From DASSKF01 sp035690725 (GTDB taxonomy: Bacteria; Actinomycetota; Actinomycetes; Actinomycetales; Dermatophilaceae), in contig DASSKF010000106.1 of assembly GCA_035690725.1 (NCBI GenBank), forward strand, positions 1 to 33,004: a stretch of DNA of 33,004 bases, given 5' to 3'. The position numbers and the translations under genes are program-made. Every line of letters begins with the position of its first letter. Positions within the stretch are counted from its first letter, which is position 1. A model generated the notes under the pieces. That model saw only the letters and a list, made by a program, of their open reading frames with translations. It was not told the origin of the DNA and did not search any database. Of this stretch, positions 7,287 through 15,232 are shown in pieces.

Positions 7287-7897
7287 GCCGGGTCGTGCTG
7301 GCCACCCGCAACGCCCACAAGGTGGAGGAGTTGGACGCGATCCTCGCCGAGGTCGTCGGCGAGCTCGCCCTCGAGGTCGTCGGGGTCACCGAGTTCCCCG
7401 AGGTCGAGGACGTCGTCGAGTCCGGGGTCACCTTCGCCGAGAACGCCACCCTGAAGGCGGTGGAGGTCTGCAGGGCCACCGGTATGCCGTCCCTCGCCGA
7501 CGACTCCGGCCTCGCCGTGGATGTCCTGGGCGGCTGTCCCGGCGTGTTCAGCGCGCGCTGGTCCGGCGTGACCGGGGCGGACAAGGACCGGGCGAACAAC
7601 GACCTGCTGCTCGCCCAGCTCGGTGACGTGCCGGACGAGCACCGGGCCGCCGCGTTCGTCTGCGCCGCGGCGCTCGCCCTGCCGGACGGGACGGTCCGGG
7701 TCCGCGAGGGGCGCATCGCCGGCCGGCTCGGGCGGGCACCGCGTGGCTCGGGAGGGTTCGGCTACGACCCGCTGCTCGTGGTCGACGGTGGCGAGCGCAC
7801 CCTCGCGGAGTTCTCCCCGGAGGAGAAGAATGGGGTCTCGCACCGGGGGCGGGCGTTCCGGGCGCTGGCCTCGGACCTTCGCGAGCTCCTGGGCTGA
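7283..7897 (+). CDS. rdgB: RdgB/HAM1 family XTP/dITP diphosphatase
   Basis: Hydrolyses non-canonical purine nucleoside triphosphates (dITP, XTP) to monophosphates, keeping them out of DNA and RNA. The 204-residue product has the HAM1 motifs: ATRNAHKVEEL at residues 7-17 (substrate loop), TFAENATLKA, ADDSGLAVDVLGGCPGVFSARW (catalytic Asp region, starting near 73), GSGGFGYDPLL and the C-terminal SPEEKNGVSHRGRAF. It starts at the ATG overlapping the rph stop, with GGGGGAGC upstream. It is the last gene of the murI cluster; 49 bp later a molybdoprotein gene begins with no visible terminator between. Confidence 0.96.
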   Translation: MSRVVLATRNAHKVEELDAILAEVVGELALEVVGVTEFPEVEDVVESGVTFAENATLKAVEVCRATGMPSLADDSGLAVDVLGGCPGVFSARWSGVTGADKDRANNDLLLAQLGDVPDEHRAAAFVCAAALALPDGTVRVREGRIAGRLGRAPRGSGGFGYDPLLVVDGGERTLAEFSPEEKNGVSHRGRAFRALASDLRELLG

Positions 7898-7946
7898 CGG
7901 GGATGGGATCCGGGCGCCGTCCGTCTCCGAATCCCCTCCGGAGGTG

Positions 7947-9518
7947 ATGACGACGTCCAGACCAGCCGCCGCGCTCACCGGTCTCGCCTGCGGTGCCCTG
8001 GTGGCCGGGGCCTCTGCCCTGGTCGCCGGCCTGCTCGAGCGCCTCGGGCTCGACGGCGGGGAGCCGTTCCCCGTCGTGGCGGTCGGGGACGCCTTCGTCG
8101 ACGTGACCCCGGACTGGCTGCGGGAGAACGCGATCCAGACGTTCGGCGGCCACGACAAGACGGCCCTGTTCATCGGCATCGCCGTCGTCCTCGCGGTCCT
8201 GTGCGCCCTGCTCGGGATCCTGGCGCGCTCCCGGGTCGCGGCGGCACTCCTCGGGTTCGCCGTGCTCGGCGCCGTCGGCCTCGCCGCAGTGCTGACTCGT
8301 CCGGACGCGACACCGCTGGACGTCGCCCCGACCGTGATCGCCACGCTCATCGGGATGTTCGCCCTCCGGGCACTGCACCGAGCGGCCCCGGCCGGGCGCA
8401 CGCCGTCCCCGGCCACGGACCGCCCCGTGACCGGCGACCCGGGAGTCCCACTGCCGGCCCGGCGCCCGGTCGTCGGCTGGGGTGTCGCGCTGGTGGCACT
8501 GGGCCTGCTCGGGACGTGGCTCGGCAGGGGCATCGCGACGGGCAGCGAGCAGGTGCGCAGGGTGCGCCGGAGCGTCCGGCTGCCCGGCGTGGCCGACCCG
8601 GTCCGGGTGCCGGAGGCGGCGCAGGTGCACGTCCCGGGTGCCACGCCGTTCATCGTGCCGACCGACCGCTTCTACCGGGTGGACACGGCCCTGGTCGTGC
8701 CGCAGGTGGACCCCGCGACCTGGCGCCTGCGTGTCCACGGGATGGTCGAGCGCGAGGTCACCCTGACCTGGACCGAGCTGCTGGACAAGCCGCTGCAGGA
8801 GGCGATGGTCACCCTCACCTGCGTGTCCAACGAGGTCGGCGGCGACCTGGCCGGCAACGCCGTCTGGACCGGCTGGCCGGTGCGCGAGCTGCTGGCGCTG
8901 GCCGGTCCCCGGCCGGGCGCCGACATGGTGCTGTCACGGAGCGTGGACGGATTCACGGCCGGGACGCCGCTGTCGACCCTCACCGACGGCCGCAACGCGC
9001 TCGTCGCGGTCGGGATGGACGGCGAGCCGCTACCGATCGAGCACGGGTTCCCGGCCCGGTTGGTCGTGCCCGGGCTCTACGGCTACGTCTCGGCGACCAA
9101 GTGGGTGACCGACCTCAAGGTGACGACGTTCGCCCGGGACGAGGGCTACTGGACGCCCCGCGGCTGGTCGGCGCGCGGCCCGATCAAGACCGCCTCCCGG
9201 ATCGACGTCCCCCGCAGCGGCAGCGTCGTGCGCGCGGGGACGGTCGCGGTCGCGGGCGTCGCGTGGGCCCAGCACCGCGGCATCAGCAGCGTGGAGGTGC
9301 GGGCGGACGACGGCCCGTGGCGGCAGGCGCGCCTGGCCGCCCAGCCGACGGTCGACGCCTGGCGCGAGTGGGTGCTGCGGTGGGAGGCGACGCGCGGTCA
9401 CCACACCCTCACGGTGCGGGCCACCGACGGTGCGGGTGACCTGCAGGCCAAGGCCTTCGCGCCACCCGTGCCCAACGGCTCGAGCGGCTGGCACACCGTC
9501 AGCGTGCGCGTCGACTGA
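7947..9518 (+). CDS. membrane-anchored sulfite-oxidase-type molybdopterin oxidoreductase
   Basis: A 523-residue protein. The first ~200 residues hold about four hydrophobic segments (LTGLACGALVAGASALVAGLL; TALFIGIAVVLAVLCALLGIL; ALLGFAVLGAVGLAAVL; GWGVALVALGLLGTWLG), then an extracytoplasmic oxidoreductase domain (TPFIVPTDRFYRVDTAL, LRVHGMVEREVTLTW), a Moco-binding Cys in TLTCVSNEVGG, and FPARLVVPGLYGYVSATKWVTDL, with a C-terminal Mo-co dimerisation domain (from about residue 410) ending in GWHTVSV. The family includes sulfite oxidase and YedY-like reductases; the donor is unknown and no haem domain is visible. ATG 7947 follows GGAGG by only 2 nt; GTG 7944 is an alternative. No Moco genes are nearby. 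Confidence 0.86.
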   Translation: MTTSRPAAALTGLACGALVAGASALVAGLLERLGLDGGEPFPVVAVGDAFVDVTPDWLRENAIQTFGGHDKTALFIGIAVVLAVLCALLGILARSRVAAALLGFAVLGAVGLAAVLTRPDATPLDVAPTVIATLIGMFALRALHRAAPAGRTPSPATDRPVTGDPGVPLPARRPVVGWGVALVALGLLGTWLGRGIATGSEQVRRVRRSVRLPGVADPVRVPEAAQVHVPGATPFIVPTDRFYRVDTALVVPQVDPATWRLRVHGMVEREVTLTWTELLDKPLQEAMVTLTCVSNEVGGDLAGNAVWTGWPVRELLALAGPRPGADMVLSRSVDGFTAGTPLSTLTDGRNALVAVGMDGEPLPIEHGFPARLVVPGLYGYVSATKWVTDLKVTTFARDEGYWTPRGWSARGPIKTASRIDVPRSGSVVRAGTVAVAGVAWAQHRGISSVEVRADDGPWRQARLAAQPTVDAWREWVLRWEATRGHHTLTVRATDGAGDLQAKAFAPPVPNGSSGWHTVSVRVD

Positions 9519-9534
9519 CGGACCGTCCACGCCG

Positions 9535-9616
9535 TGCGGAAGAAGGGACTCGAACCCTCACGCCCGAAGGCACAGGAACCTAAATCCTGCGTGTCTACCA
9601 GTTCCACCACTTCCGC
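9535..9616 (-). tRNA. tRNA-Leu (UAG anticodon)
   Basis: Read on the minus strand, the 82-nt gene begins GCGGAAG at 9616 and ends CTTCCGC plus discriminator A at 9535. The acceptor pairs perfectly, the anticodon loop is TTTAGGT (anticodon TAG), a long class II variable arm (TGCCTTCGGGCG) identifies Leu, and the T arm is GAGGG-TTCGAGT-CCCTT. CCA is not encoded. Confidence 0.96.
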
Positions 9617-9633
9617 GCGGCGCCGACTCTACG

Positions 9634-10101
9634 TCACGAGTGGTCGAGGGCCTTCCGCAGCGACGCGACGTGGCCCTTCGCCTTCACGTTGTACTTCGCC
9701 AGCTGCACCGTCTGGTCGGTGTCGACGACGATGGTGGAGCGGATGACGCCGGTGGTCTTCTTGCCGTAGAGGTTCTTCTCGCCGTAGGCGCCGTACGCGT
9801 CCAGCACCGCCTTGTCGCTGTCCGACAGCAGCGGGTAGGTCAGCGACTCCTTCTCCTCGAACTTCTTCAGCTTCTCCGGCGCGTCCGGGCTGATGCCGAC
9901 GACCGCGTAGCCGTCGGCCTGCAGCGAGGCCAACGAGTCCCGGAAGTCGCAGGCCTCCGTCGTGCACCCCGGCGTCATCGCCGCCGGGTAGAAGAAGATG
10001 ATCAGCCGCTGCCCCGCATAGTCCGAGAGCGACACGGTCCGCCCGTCCTGGTCGGTGAGCGTGAACGCGGGCGCCTGCTGTCCTGCTTCCAGTTTCGGCA
10101 T
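9634..10101 (-). CDS. bcp: thioredoxin-dependent peroxiredoxin (Bcp/PrxQ)
   Basis: Reduces hydrogen peroxide and organic hydroperoxides with electrons from thioredoxin, in the cytoplasm. The 155-residue thioredoxin-fold protein shows APAFTLTDQDGRTVSLSDYAG and then YPAAMTPGCTTEACDFRD, with peroxidatic Cys46 and resolving Cys51, the PrxQ spacing. Later GISPDAPEKLKKFEEKESLTYPLLSD and the VIRSTIVVD segment complete the fold. Family members usually have RSTFVID; the change is conservative. ATG 10101 is preceded by an AGGAG-type site (complement of 10105-10109). The gene ends 17 bp after tRNA-Leu and is divergent from the DUF3618 gene over 109 bp. Confidence 0.93.
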   Translation of the reverse strand: MPKLEAGQQAPAFTLTDQDGRTVSLSDYAGQRLIIFFYPAAMTPGCTTEACDFRDSLASLQADGYAVVGISPDAPEKLKKFEEKESLTYPLLSDSDKAVLDAYGAYGEKNLYGKKTTGVIRSTIVVDTDQTVQLAKYNVKAKGHVASLRKALDHS

Positions 10102-10210
10102 GTCTCTCCTCGTCGTCCTCCCGCGGCTCGTTGCCCGGCCGCGTCTCGTCATGTCCACCACGACGCTGTGCGTTATCGTCGCAGGCGAGCCAGACGAGAG
10201 GGAGGCCACC

Positions 10211-10483
10211 ATGGCGAACAGCGGGCAGAGCAGGTCCGTCACGCAGATCGAGGCCGATCTGCGCGCGTCACGCGCGCGGCTCGCCAACACCGTCGACCAG
10301 TTGGCCTTCCGGGCCCAGCCGAAGGAGATCGTCCGCAGGGAGAAGGCGGCTGCCCGCCGGAAGTTCATGGAGGCGACCCACACGCCCAACGGGGACCTGC
10401 GGGTGGAGCGCATCGCGGCGGTGCTCGCGGCCGTCTCGGCGGTGTTCATCACGGCGGGGCTCCTGCGTCGCCGCAGTGGCTGA
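10211..10483 (+). CDS. DUF3618 domain protein, small single-pass membrane protein
   Basis: A 90-residue protein. The N-terminal two thirds form a basic helix typical of DUF3618 (TQIEADLRASRARLANTVDQLAFRAQPKEIVRREK), then one C-terminal membrane segment (IAAVLAAVSAVFITAGLL) ends in RRRSG, so the helix should face the cytoplasm. Function is unknown; the family occurs in actinobacteria and often with a small holin-like partner, and such a protein is encoded about 4.3 kb away (14828-15232). The ATG at 10211 has GAGAGGGAGG upstream. The end overlaps the GTG start of the GroES-like gene by 8 nt. Confidence 0.85.
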   Translation: MANSGQSRSVTQIEADLRASRARLANTVDQLAFRAQPKEIVRREKAAARRKFMEATHTPNGDLRVERIAAVLAAVSAVFITAGLLRRRSG

Positions 10484-10817
10484 CGGGGGGCGCGCGGCCG
10501 CGGAGCGGCTCCCCATCCGGATGCTCCACGACCGCGTCCTGGTCTCGCTCGAGGGGGAGCAGGGGGAGCGCCGCTCGGGCGGCGGCATCGTGATCCCGGC
10601 CACCGCCAGCGTCGGCAAGCGCCTCGCGTGGGGAGCGGTCGTCGCCACCGGCCCCAACGTGCGGCAGGTGCAGGGTGGCGACCGCGTGCTCTTCGACCCC
10701 GAGGAGCGGGCCGAGGTGGAGCTCCACAGCAAGGACTACGTGCTGCTGCGCGAGCGCGACATCCACGCCGTGGCCGCGCCACGGGTGGAGGACGGCCAGA
10801 CCGGGCTCTACCTTTGA
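10476..10817 (+). CDS. GroES-like co-chaperonin family protein
   Basis: A 113-residue protein with a Cpn10 fold: RLPIRMLHDRVLVSLEG (start near residue 11), a short mobile-loop-like region GERRSGGGIVIPATA, GAVVATGPNVRQVQGGDRVLFDPEERAEVELHSKDYVLLRERDIHAV. It differs from canonical GroES (no TASGIVLP loop, extra N- and C-terminal tails, no adjacent groEL), so it is a stand-alone paralogue seen in actinobacteria, with an untested role. GTG 10476 is chosen because LPIRMLHDRV is conserved upstream of the internal ATG at 10521, and it overlaps the DUF3618 stop, implying coupling. The shorter ATG start (98 residues) cannot be excluded. Confidence 0.8.
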   Translation: MADGGRAAAERLPIRMLHDRVLVSLEGEQGERRSGGGIVIPATASVGKRLAWGAVVATGPNVRQVQGGDRVLFDPEERAEVELHSKDYVLLRERDIHAVAAPRVEDGQTGLYL

Positions 10818-10868
10818 GCCCCGGGCACCGGACGAGTGGGCCGGTGCCGGGTTCGGACAGGAGGGGCC

Positions 10869-12254
10869 GTGCGACGACTTCGACCCACGCGGGTCGGGCT
10901 GCCCGGACCGCCTGCGCTCGAGATGGCGTTGCGCCTACGTGAGATCCGCGCAGATCCCCTCGAGTTCCTGCACGAGGTGCAGCAGCGGTACGGCGACCAG
11001 GTCGCCTTCCCTGCCCCCGGCCCGCCAGTCCTGCTGCTCAATGCCCCGGCCGACGTCCGGCACGTCCTGCAGGAGCACGGCCGCACCTGGACCAAGGAGA
11101 CGGTGCAGTACCGGACGCTGGCGCGGGTGACCGGAGCCGGCCTGCTCGCCAGCGCGCAGGCGGACTGGATCAGCCGGCGCCGCATCGCGCAGCCGGCCTT
11201 CCACCACGAGCGCCTTGCCGACATGGTGGCGGTGATGCGCGACTCGGCGCGGTCCCTGGTCGACGCCTGGGGCAAGCCGGCGCACGACGGGCCGGGCGAG
11301 GGGCACGCGCCGCGCGGCGCGGTGGACGTCGACGTCGAGGAACTGTCGATGGACGTCACCCTCCAGGTCGTCGGTCGGGCCCTGTTCGGCTATGACCTGT
11401 CGAGGGTCGCCGACCGGCTCGCCCGGGCCACGGCCGCGGCCGCCGAGCTGGTGGTCGCGCTGGCGCGCTCGCTGGTGCCCGTTCCGTCGGCCGTCCCGAC
11501 CCCGCTGAACCGCAGGCTGGCGGCGGCGACACGCGAGCTGGACGAGGTGTGCCGGCAGGTCGTCGCCGACCGAAGGGGCGCCGGTGTGGACGAGCCGGAC
11601 CTGCTGGGCCGGCTGCTCGCCGCCGGGCTCTCCGACCGCGAGGTGCGCGACGAGCTGGTGACGATGGTCGTCGCCGGCCACGAGACCGTGGCCACCTCGC
11701 TGATGTGGACGCTGCTGCTCCTCGCGCAGAACCCGAACGCCCAGGTGCGGCTGCGCGAGGAGGTGCGTGGCCGGCATACCGCGGGGGAGGCGGGGGGCGC
11801 GCCGGGCGTGGCGGGCCTGCAGCAGCTGCGGTGGACCCGGGCGGTCGTCGACGAGTCGCTGCGCCTCTACCCGCCGGCGTGGGTCATCTCCCGGCGCGCT
11901 CGCAGCGCTGACCTCCTCGCCGGCCGGCGCGTGCCCCCGGGGACCCTCGCGATCGTCAGTCCGTGGCTCGTGCACCGAACGGCGCCGGCCTGGCAGGAGC
12001 CGGAGGAGTTCCGCCCGGAACGCTTCCTGGCGACGGGGACCTCGGCGCGCGCGGACTACCTGCCGTTCGGGCTCGGCCCGCGGCTGTGCATCGGTCGCGA
12101 CATGGCCCTGCTCGAGCTGCTCGTGCTGCTCAGCGAGCTGCTGCACGGCCACGCCGTCACCCTCCCCGAGGGCACCGAGCCGCCGGGACGGGACGCGTTC
12201 ACCACGGTCCGGCCGCACGGTGGGCTGCGCCTGCGCTTCGTCTCCGAGAACTGA
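10869..12254 (+). CDS. cytochrome P450
   Basis: A haem-thiolate monooxygenase of 461 residues. Motifs in order: LPGPP at the N-terminus, WISRRRIAQPAFHHERL (C helix, WxxxR type), I-helix AGHETVATSLMW (from about residue 269), K-helix ESLRLYPP (E329 and R332), PERF, and the haem loop FGLGPRLCIGRDMALLE with the ligand Cys near 407. The layout resembles the CYP4/CYP102-like bacterial group more than the short CYP105 type. There is no N-terminal membrane anchor, so it should be soluble and depend on separate ferredoxin and reductase, none of which is nearby. GTG 10869 has AGGAGGGG upstream. Substrate unknown. The gene converges with kbl across a strong hairpin. Confidence 0.93.
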   Translation: MRRLRPTRVGLPGPPALEMALRLREIRADPLEFLHEVQQRYGDQVAFPAPGPPVLLLNAPADVRHVLQEHGRTWTKETVQYRTLARVTGAGLLASAQADWISRRRIAQPAFHHERLADMVAVMRDSARSLVDAWGKPAHDGPGEGHAPRGAVDVDVEELSMDVTLQVVGRALFGYDLSRVADRLARATAAAAELVVALARSLVPVPSAVPTPLNRRLAAATRELDEVCRQVVADRRGAGVDEPDLLGRLLAAGLSDREVRDELVTMVVAGHETVATSLMWTLLLLAQNPNAQVRLREEVRGRHTAGEAGGAPGVAGLQQLRWTRAVVDESLRLYPPAWVISRRARSADLLAGRRVPPGTLAIVSPWLVHRTAPAWQEPEEFRPERFLATGTSARADYLPFGLGPRLCIGRDMALLELLVLLSELLHGHAVTLPEGTEPPGRDAFTTVRPHGGLRLRFVSEN

Positions 12255-12261
12255 CATGTGG

Positions 12262-12295
12262 TTCTCAGGTTGTTCCCAGCGGGGAGTCCTAACGT
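12262..12295 (+). promoter_or_regulatory. promoter-like element without a gene: direct repeats plus -10 TAACGT
   Basis: TTCTCAG (12262-12268) and TTCCCAG (12273-12279) are 11 bp apart, one helical turn, the layout of an OmpR-family response regulator site, and TAACGT follows at 12290-12295. The predicted start of transcription near 12302 leads straight into the hairpin at 12304-12355. No credible ORF follows on the plus strand, since kbl runs the other way. Confidence 0.4.
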
Positions 12296-12303
12296 CATGG
12301 ACA

Positions 12304-12355
12304 ACATCCCGACCGGGGCGTCTGGCCAGGGTGAGGGCGCCCCGGTCCGGGATGT
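12304..12355. terminator. strong hairpin between the convergent P450 and kbl genes
   Basis: ACATCCCG plus ACCGGGGCG (12304-12320) pair with CGCCCCGGT and CGGGATGT (12338-12355); the only flaw is one bulged C at 12347, giving 17 bp around a 17-nt loop. It lies between two convergent genes, so bidirectional termination is the natural reading. It could also be the body of a short RNA made from the promoter-like element just upstream. Confidence 0.6.
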
Positions 12356-12375
12356 GACAAGGGGGAGAGCGCCGT

Positions 12376-13563
12376 TCAGCCGACCCGGTCCCGGGCCGTT
12401 GCGAACGCCTGCACGCAGCGCTCCACGTCGTCCGCACTGTGCGCTGCCGACAGCTGCACGCGGATCCGCGCCTTGCCCTGCGGCACCACCGGGTAGGAGA
12501 AGGCGATCACGTAGACGCCCTCGGCCAGCATCTCGTCCGCGATGCGGGTGGCCTTCCGCGCACCGTCCTCGCCGGGGAACATGATCGGCGTGATCGGGTG
12601 CGAGCCGGGCAGCACGTCGAAGCCCTCCTCGGCCATCCGGGACCGGAACAGCTCGGTGTTGCGGCGCAGCGCCTCCCGCTGCTCGTCGGAGCGGCTCGCG
12701 AGGTCGAGCGCCGCCAGGGAGCCGGCGGTCACCGTGGGTGCCACCGCGTTGGAGAACAGGTAGGGCCGCGAGCGCTGCCGGAGCAGCTCCACGACCTCCT
12801 TGTGGGCGCTGACGTAGCCGCCCGAGGCACCGCCCAGTGCCTTGCCGAGGGTGCCCGTGAGGATGTCGACCCGGTCCATCACGCCGAACAGCTCGTGCGT
12901 GCCCCGGCCGTGCCCGCCGATGAAGCCCACCGCGTGGGAGTCGTCCACCAGGACGAGCGCGTCGTACTGGTCGGCGAGGTCGCAGATCTGGTCCAGCGGT
13001 GCGTAGGAGCCGTCCATGGAGAAGACCCCGTCGGTGACCACCACCCGGCGGCGGGCGTGTTGCGCCTCCTTGAGCTGCTGCTCGAGGTCGGCCATGTCGG
13101 CGTTGCGGTAGCGCAGCCGTCGCGCCTTGCACAGCCGGATGCCGTCGATCAGCGAGGCGTGGTTGAGCTCGTCGGAGATGACCGCGTCCTCGGCCCCGAA
13201 CAGCACCTCGAACAGGCCGCCGTTCGCGTCGAAGCAGGACGAGTAGAGGATGGTGTCCTCGGTGCCCAGGAACTCGGTGAGCTTGTGCTCCAGCTCCTTG
13301 TGCAGCGTCTGGGTGCCGCAGATGAAGCGGACCGAGGCCATGCCGAATCCCCACTCCTGCAAGGCTTTCGACGCTGCCTCGATGACCCGCGGGTCGTCGG
13401 CGAGGCCGAGGTAGTTGTTGGCGCAGAAGTTGATCGCCTCGACCTTCGCTGTGGTGACGTGCGCGGACTGCGGCGAGGTCAGCTCGCGCTCGTCCTTGTA
13501 CAGCCCCGCCTCGCGGATCTCCTCCAGCGTGGCGGCCAGCTGGTCCTTCACGGCTCCGTACAT
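12376..13563 (-). CDS. kbl: glycine C-acetyltransferase (2-amino-3-ketobutyrate CoA ligase)
   Basis: PLP enzyme that splits 2-amino-3-oxobutanoate with CoA into glycine and acetyl-CoA, the second step of threonine degradation. The 395-residue alpha-oxoamine synthase shows INFCANNYLGLADDPRV near residue 43, GFGMASVRFICGTQTLHKELE, SCFDANGGLFE, DELNHASLIDG, VDDSHAVGFIGGHGRGT and the PLP Lys in TGTLGKALGG near residue 241. The ATG at 13563 has an AGAGGA-type site upstream; the open frame further upstream overlaps tdh and is not used. It is the second gene of a tdh-kbl operon, 35 bp behind tdh. Confidence 0.96.
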   Translation of the reverse strand: MYGAVKDQLAATLEEIREAGLYKDERELTSPQSAHVTTAKVEAINFCANNYLGLADDPRVIEAASKALQEWGFGMASVRFICGTQTLHKELEHKLTEFLGTEDTILYSSCFDANGGLFEVLFGAEDAVISDELNHASLIDGIRLCKARRLRYRNADMADLEQQLKEAQHARRRVVVTDGVFSMDGSYAPLDQICDLADQYDALVLVDDSHAVGFIGGHGRGTHELFGVMDRVDILTGTLGKALGGASGGYVSAHKEVVELLRQRSRPYLFSNAVAPTVTAGSLAALDLASRSDEQREALRRNTELFRSRMAEEGFDVLPGSHPITPIMFPGEDGARKATRIADEMLAEGVYVIAFSYPVVPQGKARIRVQLSAAHSADDVERCVQAFATARDRVG

Positions 13564-13598
13564 CTGCCCGGTCCTCTTCCGTTCGTGTCGATTGAGAT

Positions 13599-14636
13599 TC
13601 AGCTCCAGTCCATGACGACCTTGCCACAGCGGCCCGAGCGCGCGGTCGCGAAGGCGTCCTGCCACTGCTCGGCCGGGAACCGGTGGGTGATGACCGACCG
13701 GACCGCGTCACGCAGCGTGGGGGACGTCTGCAGCATGGCGCTCATCTTGTACCAGGTGTCGTACATCTCCCGGCCGTAGATCCCCTTGACCGTGATCATG
13801 CGGGTGATCACCCGGCCCCAGTCGATGGGGAAGGGTTCGGCGGGCAGGCCGAGCATGGCGATGCGCCCACCGTGGTTCATGTTCGCCAGCATCTCCTCGA
13901 CCGCCTTCGGGCTGCCGGACATCTCCAGCCCGACGTCGAAGCCCTCGCGCATGCCGAGTTCGCGCTGGGCGTCGGCGACCCGGCGCTGGGCGACGTTGAC
14001 GACGAGGTCGGCGCCGGCGCCCCGTGCGAGCTCGAGCCGCTCGTCGCTGACGTCGGTCACGACCACGTGGCGGGCACCGACGTGTCGTGCGATGGCGGCG
14101 GCCATCACGCCGATCGGTCCGGCGCCGGTGACGAGCACGTCCTCCCCGGCGAGGGGGAAGCTCAGCGTCGTGTGCACGGCGTTGCCCAGTGGGTCGAAGA
14201 CGGCGCCGAGGTCGGGGTCCATGTCGTCCGGCTGCACCCAGACGTTGCTCGCGGGGATGACGACGCGGTCGGCGAAGGCGCCGTCGCGGTTGACGCCCAC
14301 GCTGCTGGTGCGGATGCACAGCTGGCGCCTGCCGGCGCGGCAGTTGCGGCAGGTCCCGCAGACCACGTGGCCCTCACCGGAGGCGTGCTGGCCGACCTCG
14401 ACGTCGGTGACGTCGGCGCCGACCTCCACGGCCTCGCCGAAGAACTCGTGCCCGATCACGAGGGGCGGCTCGACGGTGCCTGCGGCCCAGTCGTCCCACT
14501 GCTCCAGGTGCAGGTCGGTGCCGCAGAGCCCGGCGCGCAGCACCCGGATCTTCACCTCGTGGGGGCCCACTGTGGGCTCGGTGCGGTCGACCAGCTCCAG
14601 GCCGGGGCCGGCGCTCGCCTTGACCAGTGCGCGCAT
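13599..14636 (-). CDS. tdh: L-threonine 3-dehydrogenase
   Basis: Zinc-dependent NAD enzyme that oxidises threonine to 2-amino-3-oxobutanoate, the substrate of kbl next to it. The 345-residue MDR protein shows the catalytic zinc Cys in GLCGTDLH (near residue 38), GHEFFGE, the structural zinc Cys cluster CGTCRNCRAGRRQLC (near 94-108), the Rossmann motif GAGPIGVMAAAIA and the C-terminal ITVKGIYGREMYDTWYKMSAML that is characteristic of Tdh. ATG 14636 is preceded by AAGGAG. It leads the operon and is divergent from the holin-like gene across 191 bp, in which I see GC-rich repeats but no confident operator. Confidence 0.95.
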   Translation of the reverse strand: MRALVKASAGPGLELVDRTEPTVGPHEVKIRVLRAGLCGTDLHLEQWDDWAAGTVEPPLVIGHEFFGEAVEVGADVTDVEVGQHASGEGHVVCGTCRNCRAGRRQLCIRTSSVGVNRDGAFADRVVIPASNVWVQPDDMDPDLGAVFDPLGNAVHTTLSFPLAGEDVLVTGAGPIGVMAAAIARHVGARHVVVTDVSDERLELARGAGADLVVNVAQRRVADAQRELGMREGFDVGLEMSGSPKAVEEMLANMNHGGRIAMLGLPAEPFPIDWGRVITRMITVKGIYGREMYDTWYKMSAMLQTSPTLRDAVRSVITHRFPAEQWQDAFATARSGRCGKVVMDWS

Positions 14637-14827
14637 GCGGGGACGCTCCTTGGGCTCGGGCCGCGGCGGGGGGTCGCCCGGGCGGCCGACGTGACCTGTC
14701 CGACGGCATCCGGTGAGCCGCCGTCCACATGATGTCCTACCCGCCGGGCGGCCTGGACCGGGACCTGAGGTGCCGAATGGGCCCGGCTCCGGTTGGGTAA
14801 CCGGCGGGGGACCGGAAGGAGGACACG

Positions 14828-15232
14828 ATGACGCAGAGCGGATCTGCTGGTTCCGGTGAAGTCACCGGTGAGCTGTTCTCGGCGGTGGGCGAGGACGTGC
14901 GCAGACTGGTGCGGCAGGAGCTGCGGCTGGCACAGACCGAGCTCGTGGCCAAGGGCCGCCGTGCAGGCAAGGGCGCGGCGGCGCTGGGAGCTGCCGGGGT
15001 GTTCGGTGCCCTGGCGACCGCGGGGTCGGCCGTCTTCACCCTGCGGGTGCTGGACCGGTTCCTGCCACCGAAGACGGCGGCGCTGCTGCTCACCGCGGGC
15101 TACGGCGCAGCCGCCGGCGCGCTGGCCGCGTGGGGCTACGCCGAGGTGCGTGAGGCGATGCCGCTCTACCCGGAGGAGACGGTCGAGAGCGTGCACGCTG
15201 ACGTCCAGGAGGCCCTTCCCGGCGAAGCCTGA
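14828..15232 (+). CDS. phage-holin-family (DUF1469-type) membrane protein
   Basis: A 134-residue protein with an amphipathic N-terminal helix (VGEDVRRLVRQELRLAQTELVAKGRRAGKG, residues about 20-50) followed by two membrane segments (AAALGAAGVFGALATAGSAVF and TAALLLTAGYGAAAGALAAWGYA) and an acidic tail. This is the arrangement of the actinobacterial putative holin superfamily III, chromosomal proteins of unknown role and not phage lysis genes. GGAGGA precedes the ATG. The acidic C-terminal tail ends EALPGEA. No phage genes are nearby. The DUF3618 protein at 10211-10483 is its usual type of companion but is encoded elsewhere here. Confidence 0.85.
   Translation: MTQSGSAGSGEVTGELFSAVGEDVRRLVRQELRLAQTELVAKGRRAGKGAAALGAAGVFGALATAGSAVFTLRVLDRFLPPKTAALLLTAGYGAAAGALAAWGYAEVREAMPLYPEETVESVHADVQEALPGEA

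Noticed and set aside
10935..12437. A 500-codon minus-strand frame opposite the P450 gene
   Set aside because: Arg/Pro-rich antisense frame without motifs; the P450 on the plus strand has all its signatures.
12258..12584. Plus-strand ORF starting MDNIPTGASG after the orphan promoter
   Set aside because: It runs into the antisense of kbl, its ATG would lie upstream of the predicted transcription start, and it has no recognisable domain.
14828..15232. Prophage remnant, because of the holin-family name
   Set aside because: This family is chromosomal in actinobacteria and no other phage gene, integrase or att repeat is visible.
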